A DNA stretch of 37,782 nt from Nitrospinota bacterium (GCA_026706735.1 JAPOYD010000003.1:1-37782), one strand, 5' to 3'. Shown: positions 17,883 to 26,383, counted from the first letter of the stretch. Translations and numbers: made by a program. The notes: generated by a model from the sequence alone, not told the origin.

Positions 17883-18336
17883 GGGGTTGTTGAAAAAGCC
17901 CCAATCTCGCTCGGAAATCACCCCATCGGCGCAGCTTCGAGCTTCGCAGAACGCTTGACGCCCTCATCCCGAGCAAGCGCCCCAAACCCTCACCCTGAGT
18001 AGCCGCCGAAGGTCAAACGCAACTGAGAGGGGGCTGTTGAAAAAGTCCCTCGATGCGGGAAAACCACCGTCATTCCGGCGAAAGCCGGAATCCATTTTAT
18101 GATTTTTGCTTTCGTTTTCGTATTTGATTCCGACTCGCGGGAGGGCGTGCCGCGCCCGAGTCCGGAACGGATGAGGTGGATATATATGGCGATGCCCGTA
18201 TCTTCCCCGTCCGGGAGCGAGGACGTCAGGGCAAAGGGCCAAAGGCAAAGGCAAAAATGGATTCCGGCTTTCGCCGGAATGACGAGCAAAGGCGAAGGTT
18301 AATCCCAAGAGAAGCGAGGCCTTTTTCAACACTCCC
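17883..18336. repeat. Composite inverted-repeat cassette (MITE-like), copy A
   Basis: The spacer between the importer and the NYN gene holds nested symmetrical repeats. GGGCTGTTGAAAAAG (18031-18045) faces CTTTTTCAACACTCCC (18321-18336), bounding 306 bases. A further outward copy, GGGGTTGTTGAAAAAGCCCC, lies at 17883-17902. Inside, the hairpin repeat CATTCCGGCGAAAGCCGG (from 18071) and its inverse (18254-18283) face each other. A partial copy of the 'CCTCACCCTGAGTAG' family lies near 17991-18010. No transposase is encoded. The layout resembles a non-autonomous element bounded by terminal inverted repeats. Short open frames inside are not considered genes. Confidence 0.7.
18069..18283. repeat. 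Facing pair of CATTCCGGCGAAAGCCGG hairpin repeats
   Basis: Two 30-base copies in opposite orientation (18069-18098 and 18254-18283) could pair into a long stem, and each also contains its own hairpin (TTCCGGC-GAAA-GCCGGAA). Copies also occur at 1-29, 29342-29367, 29449-29475 and 36276-36302. Confidence 0.8.
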
Positions 18337-18396
18337 GAGAAAGGAGCGTTTGTATCGAAGGGCGCTCATGGGTCCGCGAACCGCCCCTGCGCCGCC

Positions 18397-18912
18397 TCAG
18401 AGGTTCCTGAGCTGCCGGTTGCGCCTGCGTTCTTTCTTGGGGGCGCGCCGGGGGTTTCCCTTCTTCTTCGTGTCCCGCCTGGGTGTTCTTTCAGGCTCAT
18501 CCTCGGGAGAATCTTCTTCCATGAAGGCCGCCTGCTGGAGCCGATCCCGAAATTCGCCCGTGCGCACGACCGCCGACGCGAAGGGCGCGGCCGCCTCGCC
18601 GAGCGCCCTGTCCGACGTGACGAGAACGGCGCCTTTGTAGCGGTCCTTCAGGAGGCGAAGGATAAGCGCGTCGGCGATTTCGTGCCGGGAGAAGAGCACC
18701 TCGATTCCGCCTGCGTTTTTTCCTCCCCCGTGATCATGGTGGGATTTGCCGTCGAAAACGATGGTGATTTGTGGATTTCCGCCGGAATTTCTGCGGTAGT
18801 TCCGGAGCATCCCGACCAAGCCCTCACGCCCGGCCTCGAGGTCCTGATGCAGAACGCGCCTGAGTTCAGAGATGGCGGGAATGAGGTTGTATCCGTCGAT
18901 GACGATGCGCAT
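18397..18912 (-). CDS. NYN/YacP-type PIN-like endoribonuclease
   Basis: 171-residue protein. The N-terminus IVIDGYNLIPAI is the NYN/YacP signature with the first metal-binding Asp. TIVFDGKSHHDHGG and the later VLVTSDRALGEAA supply the other acidic residues of the PIN-like fold. Members such as Rae1/YacP cleave RNA, some on the ribosome. The C-terminal 45 residues are highly charged (EEDSPEDEPER, then KKKGNPRRAPKKERRRNR), fitting RNA or ribosome contact. ATG at 18912; AGGAGG lies about 15 bases upstream, with a nearer AAGG. It follows the DinB-like gene by 19 bases and is probably co-transcribed. The target is unknown. Confidence 0.78.
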   Translation of the reverse strand: MRIVIDGYNLIPAISELRRVLHQDLEAGREGLVGMLRNYRRNSGGNPQITIVFDGKSHHDHGGGKNAGGIEVLFSRHEIADALILRLLKDRYKGAVLVTSDRALGEAAAPFASAVVRTGEFRDRLQQAAFMEEDSPEDEPERTPRRDTKKKGNPRRAPKKERRRNRQLRNL

Positions 18913-18931
18913 GCCTTATCCCTGAAACCTC

Positions 18932-19756
18932 CTAAAATGGCTGGAAGAGGACGTCCATGAGCGCAGCCGCTTTTTGCGCGTCCCCTTCGATATGGAGAGA
19001 GCCTTCTGCGATTTTTTCGGCGCGGTCCGCCCGGCCCGAGACCAGCAGCACCATGTCGCTCCCTGATGCGGAGAGAACGGCGTCGGGCGAGGCGGAGAGG
19101 CCCTCAACGGCCGATGCCTCGCCGCCTGCAATCGAAATCTCCCAGGTTGCATGCGGCTTGTTCGTCTCGAAGCGGAAGACGCCTGCAGGGCCGGTTGCGC
19201 CCGATCGGTTGAAGTAGAGGGGAAGCCGTGTTCCGAGGATCTCGACGAGCATGCCCAGTGAATCGGTTTCAAGTGGTGAGGTGAGGTCGTTTCCCAAGTC
19301 CCAGGCATGGAGCGCCACTTCGTAGAGTCTTTGATCGGGAAAGGTTCGCACCCGCGTGTCGCCCTTCCGGTGCCAGAGTTTTCGGTCCAGATCGCCGGGT
19401 TCCAGGCGTTCGATTTCGTCCTGGAGGGCGTTCTGGCACTTCTCAATCCAGTCTACGCGCTCCGGCGGGGACATGGCGACGGATTTACGGGTGATTTCTT
19501 CGCGCGCCGCTTGGAATTCTTTCGGCGTACCTGCGCCGAGAGAGAGGATGACCTCTCCCCGGCGCGCCGCCTGGATGCGCTCGGCATAGGAGATGGCCCC
19601 GCCCGTCATGTGGCCGACGAGTTGGGCCGCGTTCCATCCGGGGCAGAAGGTGGGTTTCGTCCAGTCGGTTTCAGAGAGTGCGCGGAGCAGTGCGATGAAG
19701 CGCGCGTTCTCGTGCGCGAGCCACCGAATCGCGGGAAGCAGGGGGGTGTCGTTCAA
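18932..19756 (-). CDS. Maleylpyruvate isomerase N-terminal (DinB-like) domain protein
   Basis: 274-residue protein of the DinB/MDMPI family. The N-terminal four-helix domain shows CPGWNAAQLVGHMTGGAI, with metal ligand H49, and LYEVALHAWDLGNDL with H150 and D153, the usual three-ligand pattern. The C-terminal 90 residues (WEISIAGGEASAV... HIEGDAQKAAALMD) look like an SCP2-type sterol-carrier fold that often follows it. Family members use thiols such as mycothiol or glutathione, or do unknown chemistry; the name does not prove maleylpyruvate isomerase activity. The start is a TTG at 19756 without a convincing ribosome site. It lies 99 bases downstream of the CoxM gene on the same strand. Confidence 0.72.
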   Translation of the reverse strand: MNDTPLLPAIRWLAHENARFIALLRALSETDWTKPTFCPGWNAAQLVGHMTGGAISYAERIQAARRGEVILSLGAGTPKEFQAAREEITRKSVAMSPPERVDWIEKCQNALQDEIERLEPGDLDRKLWHRKGDTRVRTFPDQRLYEVALHAWDLGNDLTSPLETDSLGMLVEILGTRLPLYFNRSGATGPAGVFRFETNKPHATWEISIAGGEASAVEGLSASPDAVLSASGSDMVLLVSGRADRAEKIAEGSLHIEGDAQKAAALMDVLFQPF

Positions 19757-19855
19757 TTTGAATTCGCCACGGGCGAGAAAATCTCCCCCAGCGCGTGGGG
19801 GCGATGAAGAGAGAACACGTTTCGCCTGAAAATCTGCACGCCCGCAGCGTACGCG

Positions 19856-20728
19856 CTATTTGCCTGAGGCGCGGATCCAGGCCTTGCCGATGGCGCGCGC
19901 GGCGTATACGCCCGCCAGATGGCGTCTGAAGTCCGCCCCGGCGTAAAAGTCATCGAGCGCGTCGACGCCTTCGCCGGCTCCTGCCGCCGCCTTACGGATC
20001 GACTCGGCACTCGGCGCGCTGCCCGTGAGGGCTTCCTCGACGCTCGTAGCTCGATACGCTGTTGCGGCCACGCCCGTCACGCCGACGCGGATGGACTCGA
20101 CAGCGCCGTCTGCGTCAAGCGCGAGCCCGGCCGCCACGCCGCACACCGCGAAGCCGCTGGCCTGCTGGGCCGCCTTGAGATAGGCGCTTGCGCCCCGCGC
20201 GGCCGGAGCCGGTATGCGGACGGAGGTGAGAATCTCACCCGCGTGCAGGGCCGTCTCGTACGTTCCGGTGAAGAAGTCATCGGCGCCGATGACGCGCTCG
20301 CCTCCTGCGCCCGCGACGGTGATTTCCGCTCCCGCCGCCAGTATGACCGCCGGGTAGTCGGCGGCGGGGTCGGCATGGGCGAGGGAGCCGCCTATCGTGC
20401 CCCGGTTTCTGACCTGGACGTCGCCGATCGAACCTGCCGCCTCGGCGAGGGAGCGGCATCTCTCCTGAACCAGGGCGGACGACTCGATCTCGGCGTGGGT
20501 CGTCATCGCGCCGATTTGGAAGCCGCCTTCTGTTTCGCTGATGCCCGAGAGGCCCTCGATACCTGCAATGTCGACGAGTACGCCCGGATCGGCGAGCCGC
20601 GCCTTCATCACGGGCAGGAGGCTGTGGCCTCCGGCGAGGACTCGCGCGTCGTCTCCATGCTCCCCGAGACTGGCGAGAGCGTCTTCTAGCGATTGTGGTC
20701 GAACGTAGTCGAAAGAAGCTGGAATCAT
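19856..20728 (-). CDS. FAD-binding medium subunit of a CoxL-type molybdenum hydroxylase
   Basis: 290-residue flavoprotein subunit carrying electrons from the iron-sulfur subunit to an acceptor. The two FAD motifs are clear: AGGHSLLP at residues 32-39 and TIGGSLAHADPAADYP at 111-126. The C-terminal CO_deh_flav domain spans about 180-285. Length matches CoxM (about 290). It starts at ATG 20728, three bases after the large-subunit stop, so translation is coupled. The gene order small-large-medium differs from the classical coxMSL order. Confidence 0.87.
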   Translation of the reverse strand: MIPASFDYVRPQSLEDALASLGEHGDDARVLAGGHSLLPVMKARLADPGVLVDIAGIEGLSGISETEGGFQIGAMTTHAEIESSALVQERCRSLAEAAGSIGDVQVRNRGTIGGSLAHADPAADYPAVILAAGAEITVAGAGGERVIGADDFFTGTYETALHAGEILTSVRIPAPAARGASAYLKAAQQASGFAVCGVAAGLALDADGAVESIRVGVTGVAATAYRATSVEEALTGSAPSAESIRKAAAGAGEGVDALDDFYAGADFRRHLAGVYAARAIGKAWIRASGK

Positions 20729-20731
20729 TTC

Positions 20732-23059
20732 TTAGGCCCTCTTCTCGGCGATGGCGCGCCACACTCTCTCGGGGCGCAGCGGCATGTCGATGTGGGTGAT
20801 ACCGAAAGGCGAAAGCGCGTCGATCACGGCGTTCACCACGGCGGGTGTGGAGCCGATGGTGCCGGCCTCGCCCACGCCCTTCGCGCCCAGCGGGTTCACG
20901 TCCGTCGGCGTTGTGGTGTGCAGAAGCTCGAAACGCGGCAGGCGGTTCGCCTTGGGCAAAGCGTAGTGCATGAACGACGCGTTCAGCGGCTGGCCGCCCT
21001 CGCCGTAAATCATCTCTTCCTCCAGGGCCTGTCCCGTCCCCTGGGCGATGCCGCCGTGGATCTGCCCGTGCACGAGCAGCGGGTTGATCATGTTGCCCAC
21101 GTCGTCCACCGCCACGTAGCGGAGAATTTCCACATCGCCCGTCTCAGGATCCACCTCGGCCAGGACGATGTGCGTCCCGAAGGGGAAGGTGAAGTTGCTC
21201 GGCTCGAAGAAGTGCGTCTCCTCGAGGCCCGGATCGGTGTCTTCGGGAAGCGCGATGGCGCTGTAGGCCATCATCGCGATATCGGCGAAGCCGGCCGATT
21301 TCTCCGGCGCGCTCCTGACGAAGACCTTGCCGTCCTCGAACTCGATGTCGTTCGCGTCCGCCTCGAATTCCATCGCCGCGAACTTGGCCATCTTGGCGCG
21401 CACCTTGTCGCGCGCGTAGACGACCGCTGATCCGCCCACCACGGTGCCCCGGCTGCCGAACGTGCCCACGCCGTAGGGCACCACGTCGGTGTCCCCGTGG
21501 ACGACGGTCACGTCGTTCGCGTCGATGCCGAGGCCGTCCGCCACGATCTGGGCGAAGGACGTCTGCTGGCCCTGTCCGTGGGGCGATGCGCCCGAGAACA
21601 CGGTGGCCTTGCCGGTGGGCTCCACGCGCACGCGCGCGCTCTCCCAGCCCTGGCCGCCGAGTGCGGCGGAGGGTCCCATGCCGCAAATCTCGACGTAGGT
21701 GGAAAAGCCGATTCCCAGATACCTGCCGTCTTTTCTGGCCTCTTCCTGCTGGGCGCGCATGGCGGGGTAGTCCGCCGCTTCGAGCGCGCGGTCGAGCGCC
21801 AGGTGGTAGTCCCCGCTGTCGTAGCTTAAGCCGGCGGAGGTGTTGAAGGGGAATTCGGATTTATCCGGGAAGTTCTTGCGCCTGATCTCCACGGGGTCCA
21901 TGCCCAGTTCAACCGCCGCGATGTCCATCATGCGCTCTAGGATATAGGTCGCCTCGGGGCGGCCCGCGCCCCGGTAGGCGTCGGTCGCCACCTTGTTGGT
22001 GAACACGCCGGTGGCGTTCATCTCCATGTTCGCGATCTTGTAGGGGCCGGGGAGCATGAGGCCCGTGAGCGTGAAGATGGCCACGGTGAGGAGTTGGTAA
22101 TAGGCCCCGCAATCGGCCAGCACGTTGTAGCGGAACGCGGTGATGGTGCCGTCGTTCTTGAGCCCCATCTCGATTTCGCCCACCTGGCCGCGCCCGTGGA
22201 TGGTGGTCATGAAGTTCTCAGACCTGCTCTCCACCCACTTGATCGGCAGGCCGAGTTCGCGCGTGACGAAGGCGGCGAGCGCCTCCTCGCGGTAGATGTT
22301 GAGCTTGCTGCCGAAGCCGCCGCCGACTTCCGGGGCGATGACGCGCATGCGGTTCTCCGGCATGCCGATCTGGCCCGCCACCAGCGTGCGCACCTTGTGC
22401 GGCACCTGGGTGGAGGTCCACAGCGTCATCTTGTCCTCGCCGGGGAGGTAGTGCGCCAGGACGCCCCGGGGCTCGAGAGCCAGCGGGGCGACGCGGGCGT
22501 TGGTCATCTTCTCCTTGACGATGACGTCGGCTTCCTTGAGGCCGGCCTCCACGTCGCCGCCTGCGATCGCCCAGGTGAACGCCTGGTTGCTCTCATAGTC
22601 GTCGTGCACCTTGGGGGAGCCGGGTTCGAGCGCGGCTTCCAGGTCCACCACGGCGTCGAGCGGCTCGTAGTCGATCTCCACGAGATCCGCCGCGTCGCGC
22701 GCGCCGTAGCGCGTCTCGGCGATTACCGCGACGACGGGTTCGCCCGCGAACAAAACCTGTTTGTCGGCCAGAATCGGCTGCGCGGGCACCTTGGCGTCGG
22801 GCACCAGGCCGCCCACGGGAACGGGGCCGATGCCCTTCGTCTCCTCGTGCGTGTAGACGGCGACGACGCCTTCCGCCGCCGCCGCCTTCGAGACGTCGAC
22901 CGAGCGTATGTTGGCTTTGCCGTACGGGCTTCTCACGCACGCCATGTGCAGGGTGCCGGGGGGGTTGAAATCGTCCACGTAGTGGGCGAGGCCCTGGATG
23001 AGACGCGGATCGTCTCGTCTTTTGATGGGCGCGCCGATGAATTTGGGTGCTTGCGCCAT
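20732..23059 (-). CDS. Molybdopterin-binding large subunit, form II CoxL / aldehyde oxidase type
   Basis: 775-residue catalytic subunit of a xanthine-oxidase-family hydroxylase. Molybdopterin motifs EVGGGFGSK (about 244-252), GQGQQTSFAQ and the catalytic Glu of GVGEAG (E731) are intact. The active-site loop reads AYRGAGR (361-367). True form I CO dehydrogenases have AYxCSFR, with the Cys that binds copper. So this is a form II enzyme, which probably oxidises an organic N-heterocycle, aldehyde or related substrate rather than CO. The ATG at 23059 follows GAGGGATTAAGCG; the preceding gene ends four bases before it. Annotation as 'CO dehydrogenase' would be misleading. Confidence 0.88.
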   Translation of the reverse strand: MAQAPKFIGAPIKRRDDPRLIQGLAHYVDDFNPPGTLHMACVRSPYGKANIRSVDVSKAAAAEGVVAVYTHEETKGIGPVPVGGLVPDAKVPAQPILADKQVLFAGEPVVAVIAETRYGARDAADLVEIDYEPLDAVVDLEAALEPGSPKVHDDYESNQAFTWAIAGGDVEAGLKEADVIVKEKMTNARVAPLALEPRGVLAHYLPGEDKMTLWTSTQVPHKVRTLVAGQIGMPENRMRVIAPEVGGGFGSKLNIYREEALAAFVTRELGLPIKWVESRSENFMTTIHGRGQVGEIEMGLKNDGTITAFRYNVLADCGAYYQLLTVAIFTLTGLMLPGPYKIANMEMNATGVFTNKVATDAYRGAGRPEATYILERMMDIAAVELGMDPVEIRRKNFPDKSEFPFNTSAGLSYDSGDYHLALDRALEAADYPAMRAQQEEARKDGRYLGIGFSTYVEICGMGPSAALGGQGWESARVRVEPTGKATVFSGASPHGQGQQTSFAQIVADGLGIDANDVTVVHGDTDVVPYGVGTFGSRGTVVGGSAVVYARDKVRAKMAKFAAMEFEADANDIEFEDGKVFVRSAPEKSAGFADIAMMAYSAIALPEDTDPGLEETHFFEPSNFTFPFGTHIVLAEVDPETGDVEILRYVAVDDVGNMINPLLVHGQIHGGIAQGTGQALEEEMIYGEGGQPLNASFMHYALPKANRLPRFELLHTTTPTDVNPLGAKGVGEAGTIGSTPAVVNAVIDALSPFGITHIDMPLRPERVWRAIAEKRA

Positions 23060-23062
23060 CGC

Positions 23063-23527
23063 TTAATCCCTCATCTGAGCCGCCGCCGCGGAAATGGCGT
23101 CGACGATGTTTTGATAACCCGTGCAGCGGCATATGTTGCCTTCGATGCCGTGCCTGATTTCCTCGTCCGTCGGATCGGAGTTGGACGCAATGAGCTGGTT
23201 CGCCGTCAGGATCATGCCCGGCGTGCAGAAGCCGCATTGCAGACCGTGTTTCTCCCAGAACTGCTCTTGCAGGGGATGAAGTTGATCCCCGTCCGCCAGC
23301 CCCTCGATGGTCGTGACCTCACACCCTTGCGCCTGCGCGGCGAGGACGGTGCAGCTTTTCACCGCCTTGCCGTCGATGAGCACGGTGCATGCGCCGCATA
23401 TCGAGGTCTCGCACGCGACGTGCGTGCCCGTCAGGCCCGCGTCGTCGCGCAGCAGGTGAACAAGAAGGGTTCTGGGCTCCACGTCGAACGTCCGGCTCTC
23501 GCCGTTGATGCTGATGTTGATTTCCAA
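23063..23527 (-). CDS. 2Fe-2S small subunit of the molybdenum hydroxylase (CoxS type)
   Basis: About 154-residue electron-transfer subunit. The N-terminal plant-type ferredoxin centre uses C39, C44, C47 (CETSICGAC) and C59. The C-terminal centre uses C98, C101 (CGFC) and C133, C135 (CRC). I place the start at TTG 23527 because homology to CoxS begins there (EINISINGE) and the length then fits the family (150-165). The frame is open to an ATG at 23638, adding 37 residues that look non-coding; an ATG at 23593 has GGAGG about 17 bases upstream, too far for a good site. The start is therefore uncertain, the identity is not. First gene of the S-L-M operon. Confidence 0.82.
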   Translation of the reverse strand: MEINISINGESRTFDVEPRTLLVHLLRDDAGLTGTHVACETSICGACTVLIDGKAVKSCTVLAAQAQGCEVTTIEGLADGDQLHPLQEQFWEKHGLQCGFCTPGMILTANQLIASNSDPTDEEIRHGIEGNICRCTGYQNIVDAISAAAAQMRD

Positions 23528-23781
23528 GGTCTTCGGGCCCCCCACACATGAAAAAAAGATCGAAGCATATCCCCCGACGGGGAGAGGCTTCATCACCGAA
23601 GAATTTCGTTCCTCCATGAAATAATCGAGTGAAAACATTATTGATGATGCGGCGAGGCCGTGTCAAGACGGTAATTTTCGCGGGCGTGAACCGGCGTGTT
23701 TTGAGCCGCGAATGAAAGCGGGAGGGGTGTCCACCCGCGGGGGATGAGACTGCGAAGCGGCTCGACGGGTGGTCCGCGCGT

Positions 23782-24960
23782 TCATTCGCGCTGGGCGCCG
23801 AAGGCGCCTCTCAGAATGCCTTGCCGGAACACGCCTCCGACCGACTCCGCCGGGTTGCCGTCGTTGTCGTCGAAGAACCGGCCCCGGATGCAGTTTCCGC
23901 TTCCCGAACAGTCGCCGAAACTCCCGTTCGAGACGGAGAGATCCTCCCAGGTGATGTCGCTTACGACTTCCGCTGACGGACCACCTCCGAAGTACTGGCG
24001 AAACTGGTCGAGCACGACGTCGAGGTTCGCGGCCCCGAAATCGTAGGTCAGCGTGGCCCTTCCATCAAGATGGTTGATCACCGAGCCGGCTTCTCTGCCT
24101 GTCACGGGGCCGGTCCAGACGGCCGTCTCCTCCGTGCCCGCGGGGTCTGGGTTGACCCCCGACGGAACGCCGAGGACGAATGGCGCGAGTTCTCTCGTGC
24201 CTGTCAGGAGCGAGGTCCCGAAAAATACGCCGTCGACCCAGTTCGAATAAATGAATATGTCCTCCGCGAGAAACCATCCCGCTCCATCCCCTCTTCCCGC
24301 ATCCCTGCGGAAGCTGTTCCTGAAGGATTCGCCCGAGAACACCGCCGCCGCCCCCGAGGCGTCCATAAAGTCCGAGCCCGTGGCGGGAAGCCCGTGTCGC
24401 TCTCTGATCGGCACCTCGCCGGCTACGGCCCCGGGGTATATGGCGTACGACAACACGTGTCCCCCGAGGTACGGCTTGAGGGCCGCATCGGCGTCGATGG
24501 ACTTGAGAATCCGCTCGATCGCATCGAAGTCGTCGCCGGACTGGATGCCGAACCTGGCCGCATCAGGCGGCGGGGGCGCCGGAGGAGACGGCGGAGCCGA
24601 CGAAGGAGGAGGTGGCGGTGGCGTTGAAACCACCGGTGGCGTTGAAACCGCCGGGGGCGGAGGAGGAGGCTGTGGCGTCTGCGGCGTCGGATCCGGTGAA
24701 GGCGTCGGCTCCAGCGGTGGCGTCGGGGTCGGCGGAAGCGTCGTGGCCGGCCCTCCTCCTTCCGGCGTGGCGACCGGGGCGCGGCCGCCACCGCCGCCGC
24801 ACCCGCCCAGGACGAGGGAACACGCGATCAAGGAAGCGGCGGCGGTCGTTCGCAGCAATGAGCGGGTGCGCCTCCACCGTCCGCGCCCGATATATCTTCG
24901 GGGTGCCTCCCGATTCACTCCGGCGAACACCCCTCCCGGCTCACGGGAATCTGCATGCAT
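23782..24960 (-). CDS. TbpB-like surface lipoprotein (copy 2)
   Basis: 392-residue predicted outer-membrane lipoprotein. AAAGGAG lies nine bases before the ATG at 24960. A 34-residue leader precedes the hydrophobic segment, and the lipobox is LVLGGC (Cys54), followed by GGGGG. A very long Pro-rich spacer (about residues 75-135) holds the domain away from the membrane. The C-terminus SVGGVFRQGILRGAFGAQRE is the classic TbpB beta-barrel ending (GGxF...GAFGA). The leader may not be translated as shown: its DNA is shared with copy 3 but not in this frame. A TTG at 24858 with GGAGG upstream is an alternative start giving a 20-residue signal peptide. Function: probable surface receptor, ligand unknown. 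Confidence 0.8.
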   Translation of the reverse strand: MHADSREPGGVFAGVNREAPRRYIGRGRWRRTRSLLRTTAAASLIACSLVLGGCGGGGGRAPVATPEGGGPATTLPPTPTPPLEPTPSPDPTPQTPQPPPPPPAVSTPPVVSTPPPPPPSSAPPSPPAPPPPDAARFGIQSGDDFDAIERILKSIDADAALKPYLGGHVLSYAIYPGAVAGEVPIRERHGLPATGSDFMDASGAAAVFSGESFRNSFRRDAGRGDGAGWFLAEDIFIYSNWVDGVFFGTSLLTGTRELAPFVLGVPSGVNPDPAGTEETAVWTGPVTGREAGSVINHLDGRATLTYDFGAANLDVVLDQFRQYFGGGPSAEVVSDITWEDLSVSNGSFGDCSGSGNCIRGRFFDDNDGNPAESVGGVFRQGILRGAFGAQRE

Positions 24961-24989
24961 CCTTCACGGCTCCTTTGGATGACGCGTAT

Positions 24990-25005
24990 TTGAATTATCG
25001 TTCAA
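24990..25005. promoter_or_regulatory. TTGAA-N6-TTCAA palindrome at the lipoprotein copy 2 transcription start
   Basis: TTGAATTATCGTTCAA has five-base perfect arms. It sits just downstream of the -10 box at 25011-25016, where transcription should begin, so a bound protein would act as a repressor. The same site is at 26363-26378. Confidence 0.5.
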
Positions 25006-25010
25006 ATTGG

Positions 25011-25039
25011 AATATATTCCACAATCCTGATTCCGTCAA
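25011..25039 (-). promoter_or_regulatory. Sigma-70-type promoter of lipoprotein copy 2
   Basis: On the minus strand TTGACG (25039-25034), exactly 17 bases, then TATATT (25016-25011). The -10 lies inside the palindrome GGAATATATTCC. The match in both boxes and spacing to the copy 3 promoter supports it. Confidence 0.7.
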
Positions 25040-25091
25040 CATGCGTGCCCGCGGCGCCCAAGAGGGACTTGACGCCGCCGAAGGCCGGGCC

Positions 25092-26333
25092 TCACGGCCG
25101 CTCCCTTCCGGCGCCGAAGCCGCCGACGACGACCATCTCCCCCATGGAAGGATCGGGATAGGCTTCGATCAGCCACCACTGGCCCGCCGTTTCTACCGCT
25201 TCCGGGCCGTAGAACGCGCCCTTGTACCTGCCCGCCGGCGTGGCGAACCGGGGGCCGGCTTCAGCCTCCCCCCGGACGGAAATCCGGCCCCGGTAGCCGT
25301 TTCCCTCCACCGAAGCCGCCAGCAATTCGATCGTGTGCCACGCGCCGGCCCGGCTCGTATCGACTTGCAGGCTCCGCGGATCGATGGGCGCGATGCGCAT
25401 GTTCCGAATCTCGCCGCCGGTGACGGCGCCGGACGGGCCCTCCAGCCGCGCCTCCAGAACGGCGTCGCCCTCCAGGACCCAGCGGCCGTCCGCATCCTGG
25501 GCGTGGCCGGTGGCGCGGCCGCTCCAGGTGGCCGTGAGCGGGGCGGCGGGGGACCCCGGCATGTCCCGCGGGAAGGTCTCGATCCCGAAGCTCATGCCGG
25601 CGTGGGCGCTGAGCGTCCGGGTGGTGTCCGAAGCGCCGCCGCCGACCACCGGGGCCATCGCCCACCAGCCATAGGCGGTATACGCCAGGGCTTCGCCGCT
25701 TCCGCCGGAATCGGCATGGGCGAGAAGAATGTCGTGCTCGATGCCGACGTCCGAGGGGTGGCGGCCCGCATACAGCGCCGGCCAGGTCAGCCCGGCGCCC
25801 GGAGCGCCCCAGTCCGCCGTTTCTTCGGTGAAGGGATAGGTTCCACGAAGCCCGGCCCGGCCCCGCATGATCATGACGTGGCCGCCGCCCGCCCCGGGCC
25901 ACAGGTACACGTCGGAATCCAGGGTGGAGTCGTCGTCCACCCTCCAGGTCGGCGGATGCGGCCGGGTGAACGTGTTCGGCGGGAGGAGAAGAAACGACCG
26001 GGTGACGGTGAACTCGCGGACGGCTCCCTCCTCGGGAGACGCCGCCTGCTCGCCGAGGACCTCGGGGAGGGTCTTTTGCAGATCCCGGTACAGATGGGGG
26101 CCGGGGAGGGCGGCTCCCGCCGTCTGCGCGGCGTTTCCGCCGGACCCGCCTCCGCAACCGGACAGGGCGACGGCGCACAGAACGAAGAGCAGAACGAGGT
26201 TCATCGGGGTCTTCGCGACCGGCGAGGAAGACGGTGAAAACCGCCTCCGCCGCAAGTGCCCGATATGCCGTCTGGCTGCCACCCGATTCGCTCCGGCGAA
26301 CGCTCCTCGCGACTCACAGGAATCTGTATACAT
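25092..26333 (-). CDS. TbpB-like surface lipoprotein (copy 3)
   Basis: 413-residue predicted outer-membrane lipoprotein. AGAGGAGG lies before the ATG at 26333. The hydrophobic segment MNLVLLFVLCAVALSGC carries lipobox Cys60, followed by GGGSGG. The barrel-like C-terminus contains RYKGAFYGPEAVETAGQWWL and ends VVVGGFGAGRERP, the 'GxFyGpxAxExxGxw' and 'GgFGA.R' landmarks of TbpB-type domains. Unlike copy 2 it has almost no Pro-rich spacer. If the 43-residue leader is untranslated, the start could be the ATG at 26204 (Met44), though that has no good ribosome site. It shares promoter, operator-like palindrome and leader DNA with copy 2, so this was a duplication. It is divergent from the aldo/keto reductase. 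Confidence 0.8.
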   Translation of the reverse strand: MYTDSCESRGAFAGANRVAARRHIGHLRRRRFSPSSSPVAKTPMNLVLLFVLCAVALSGCGGGSGGNAAQTAGAALPGPHLYRDLQKTLPEVLGEQAASPEEGAVREFTVTRSFLLLPPNTFTRPHPPTWRVDDDSTLDSDVYLWPGAGGGHVMIMRGRAGLRGTYPFTEETADWGAPGAGLTWPALYAGRHPSDVGIEHDILLAHADSGGSGEALAYTAYGWWAMAPVVGGGASDTTRTLSAHAGMSFGIETFPRDMPGSPAAPLTATWSGRATGHAQDADGRWVLEGDAVLEARLEGPSGAVTGGEIRNMRIAPIDPRSLQVDTSRAGAWHTIELLAASVEGNGYRGRISVRGEAEAGPRFATPAGRYKGAFYGPEAVETAGQWWLIEAYPDPSMGEMVVVGGFGAGRERP

Positions 26334-26362
26334 CCTTCACGCCTCCTCTGGATGATTTGAAT

Positions 26363-26378
26363 TTGAATAATCGTTCAA
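26363..26378. promoter_or_regulatory. TTGAA-N6-TTCAA palindrome at the lipoprotein copy 3 transcription start
   Basis: TTGAATAATCGTTCAA, differing at one base from the copy at 24990-25005 and in the same place relative to the -10 box. Confidence 0.5.
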
Positions 26379-26383
26379 AAAGA

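Noticed and set aside
20732..23059. Naming the operon coxSLM / aerobic CO dehydrogenase
   Set aside because: The active-site loop is AYRGAGR, not the copper-binding AYxCSFR of true CO dehydrogenases.
24612..26237. 541-codon plus-strand frame across both lipoprotein genes
   Set aside because: It is antisense to two genes with lipoboxes and family motifs, and its composition is typical of a GC-rich shadow.
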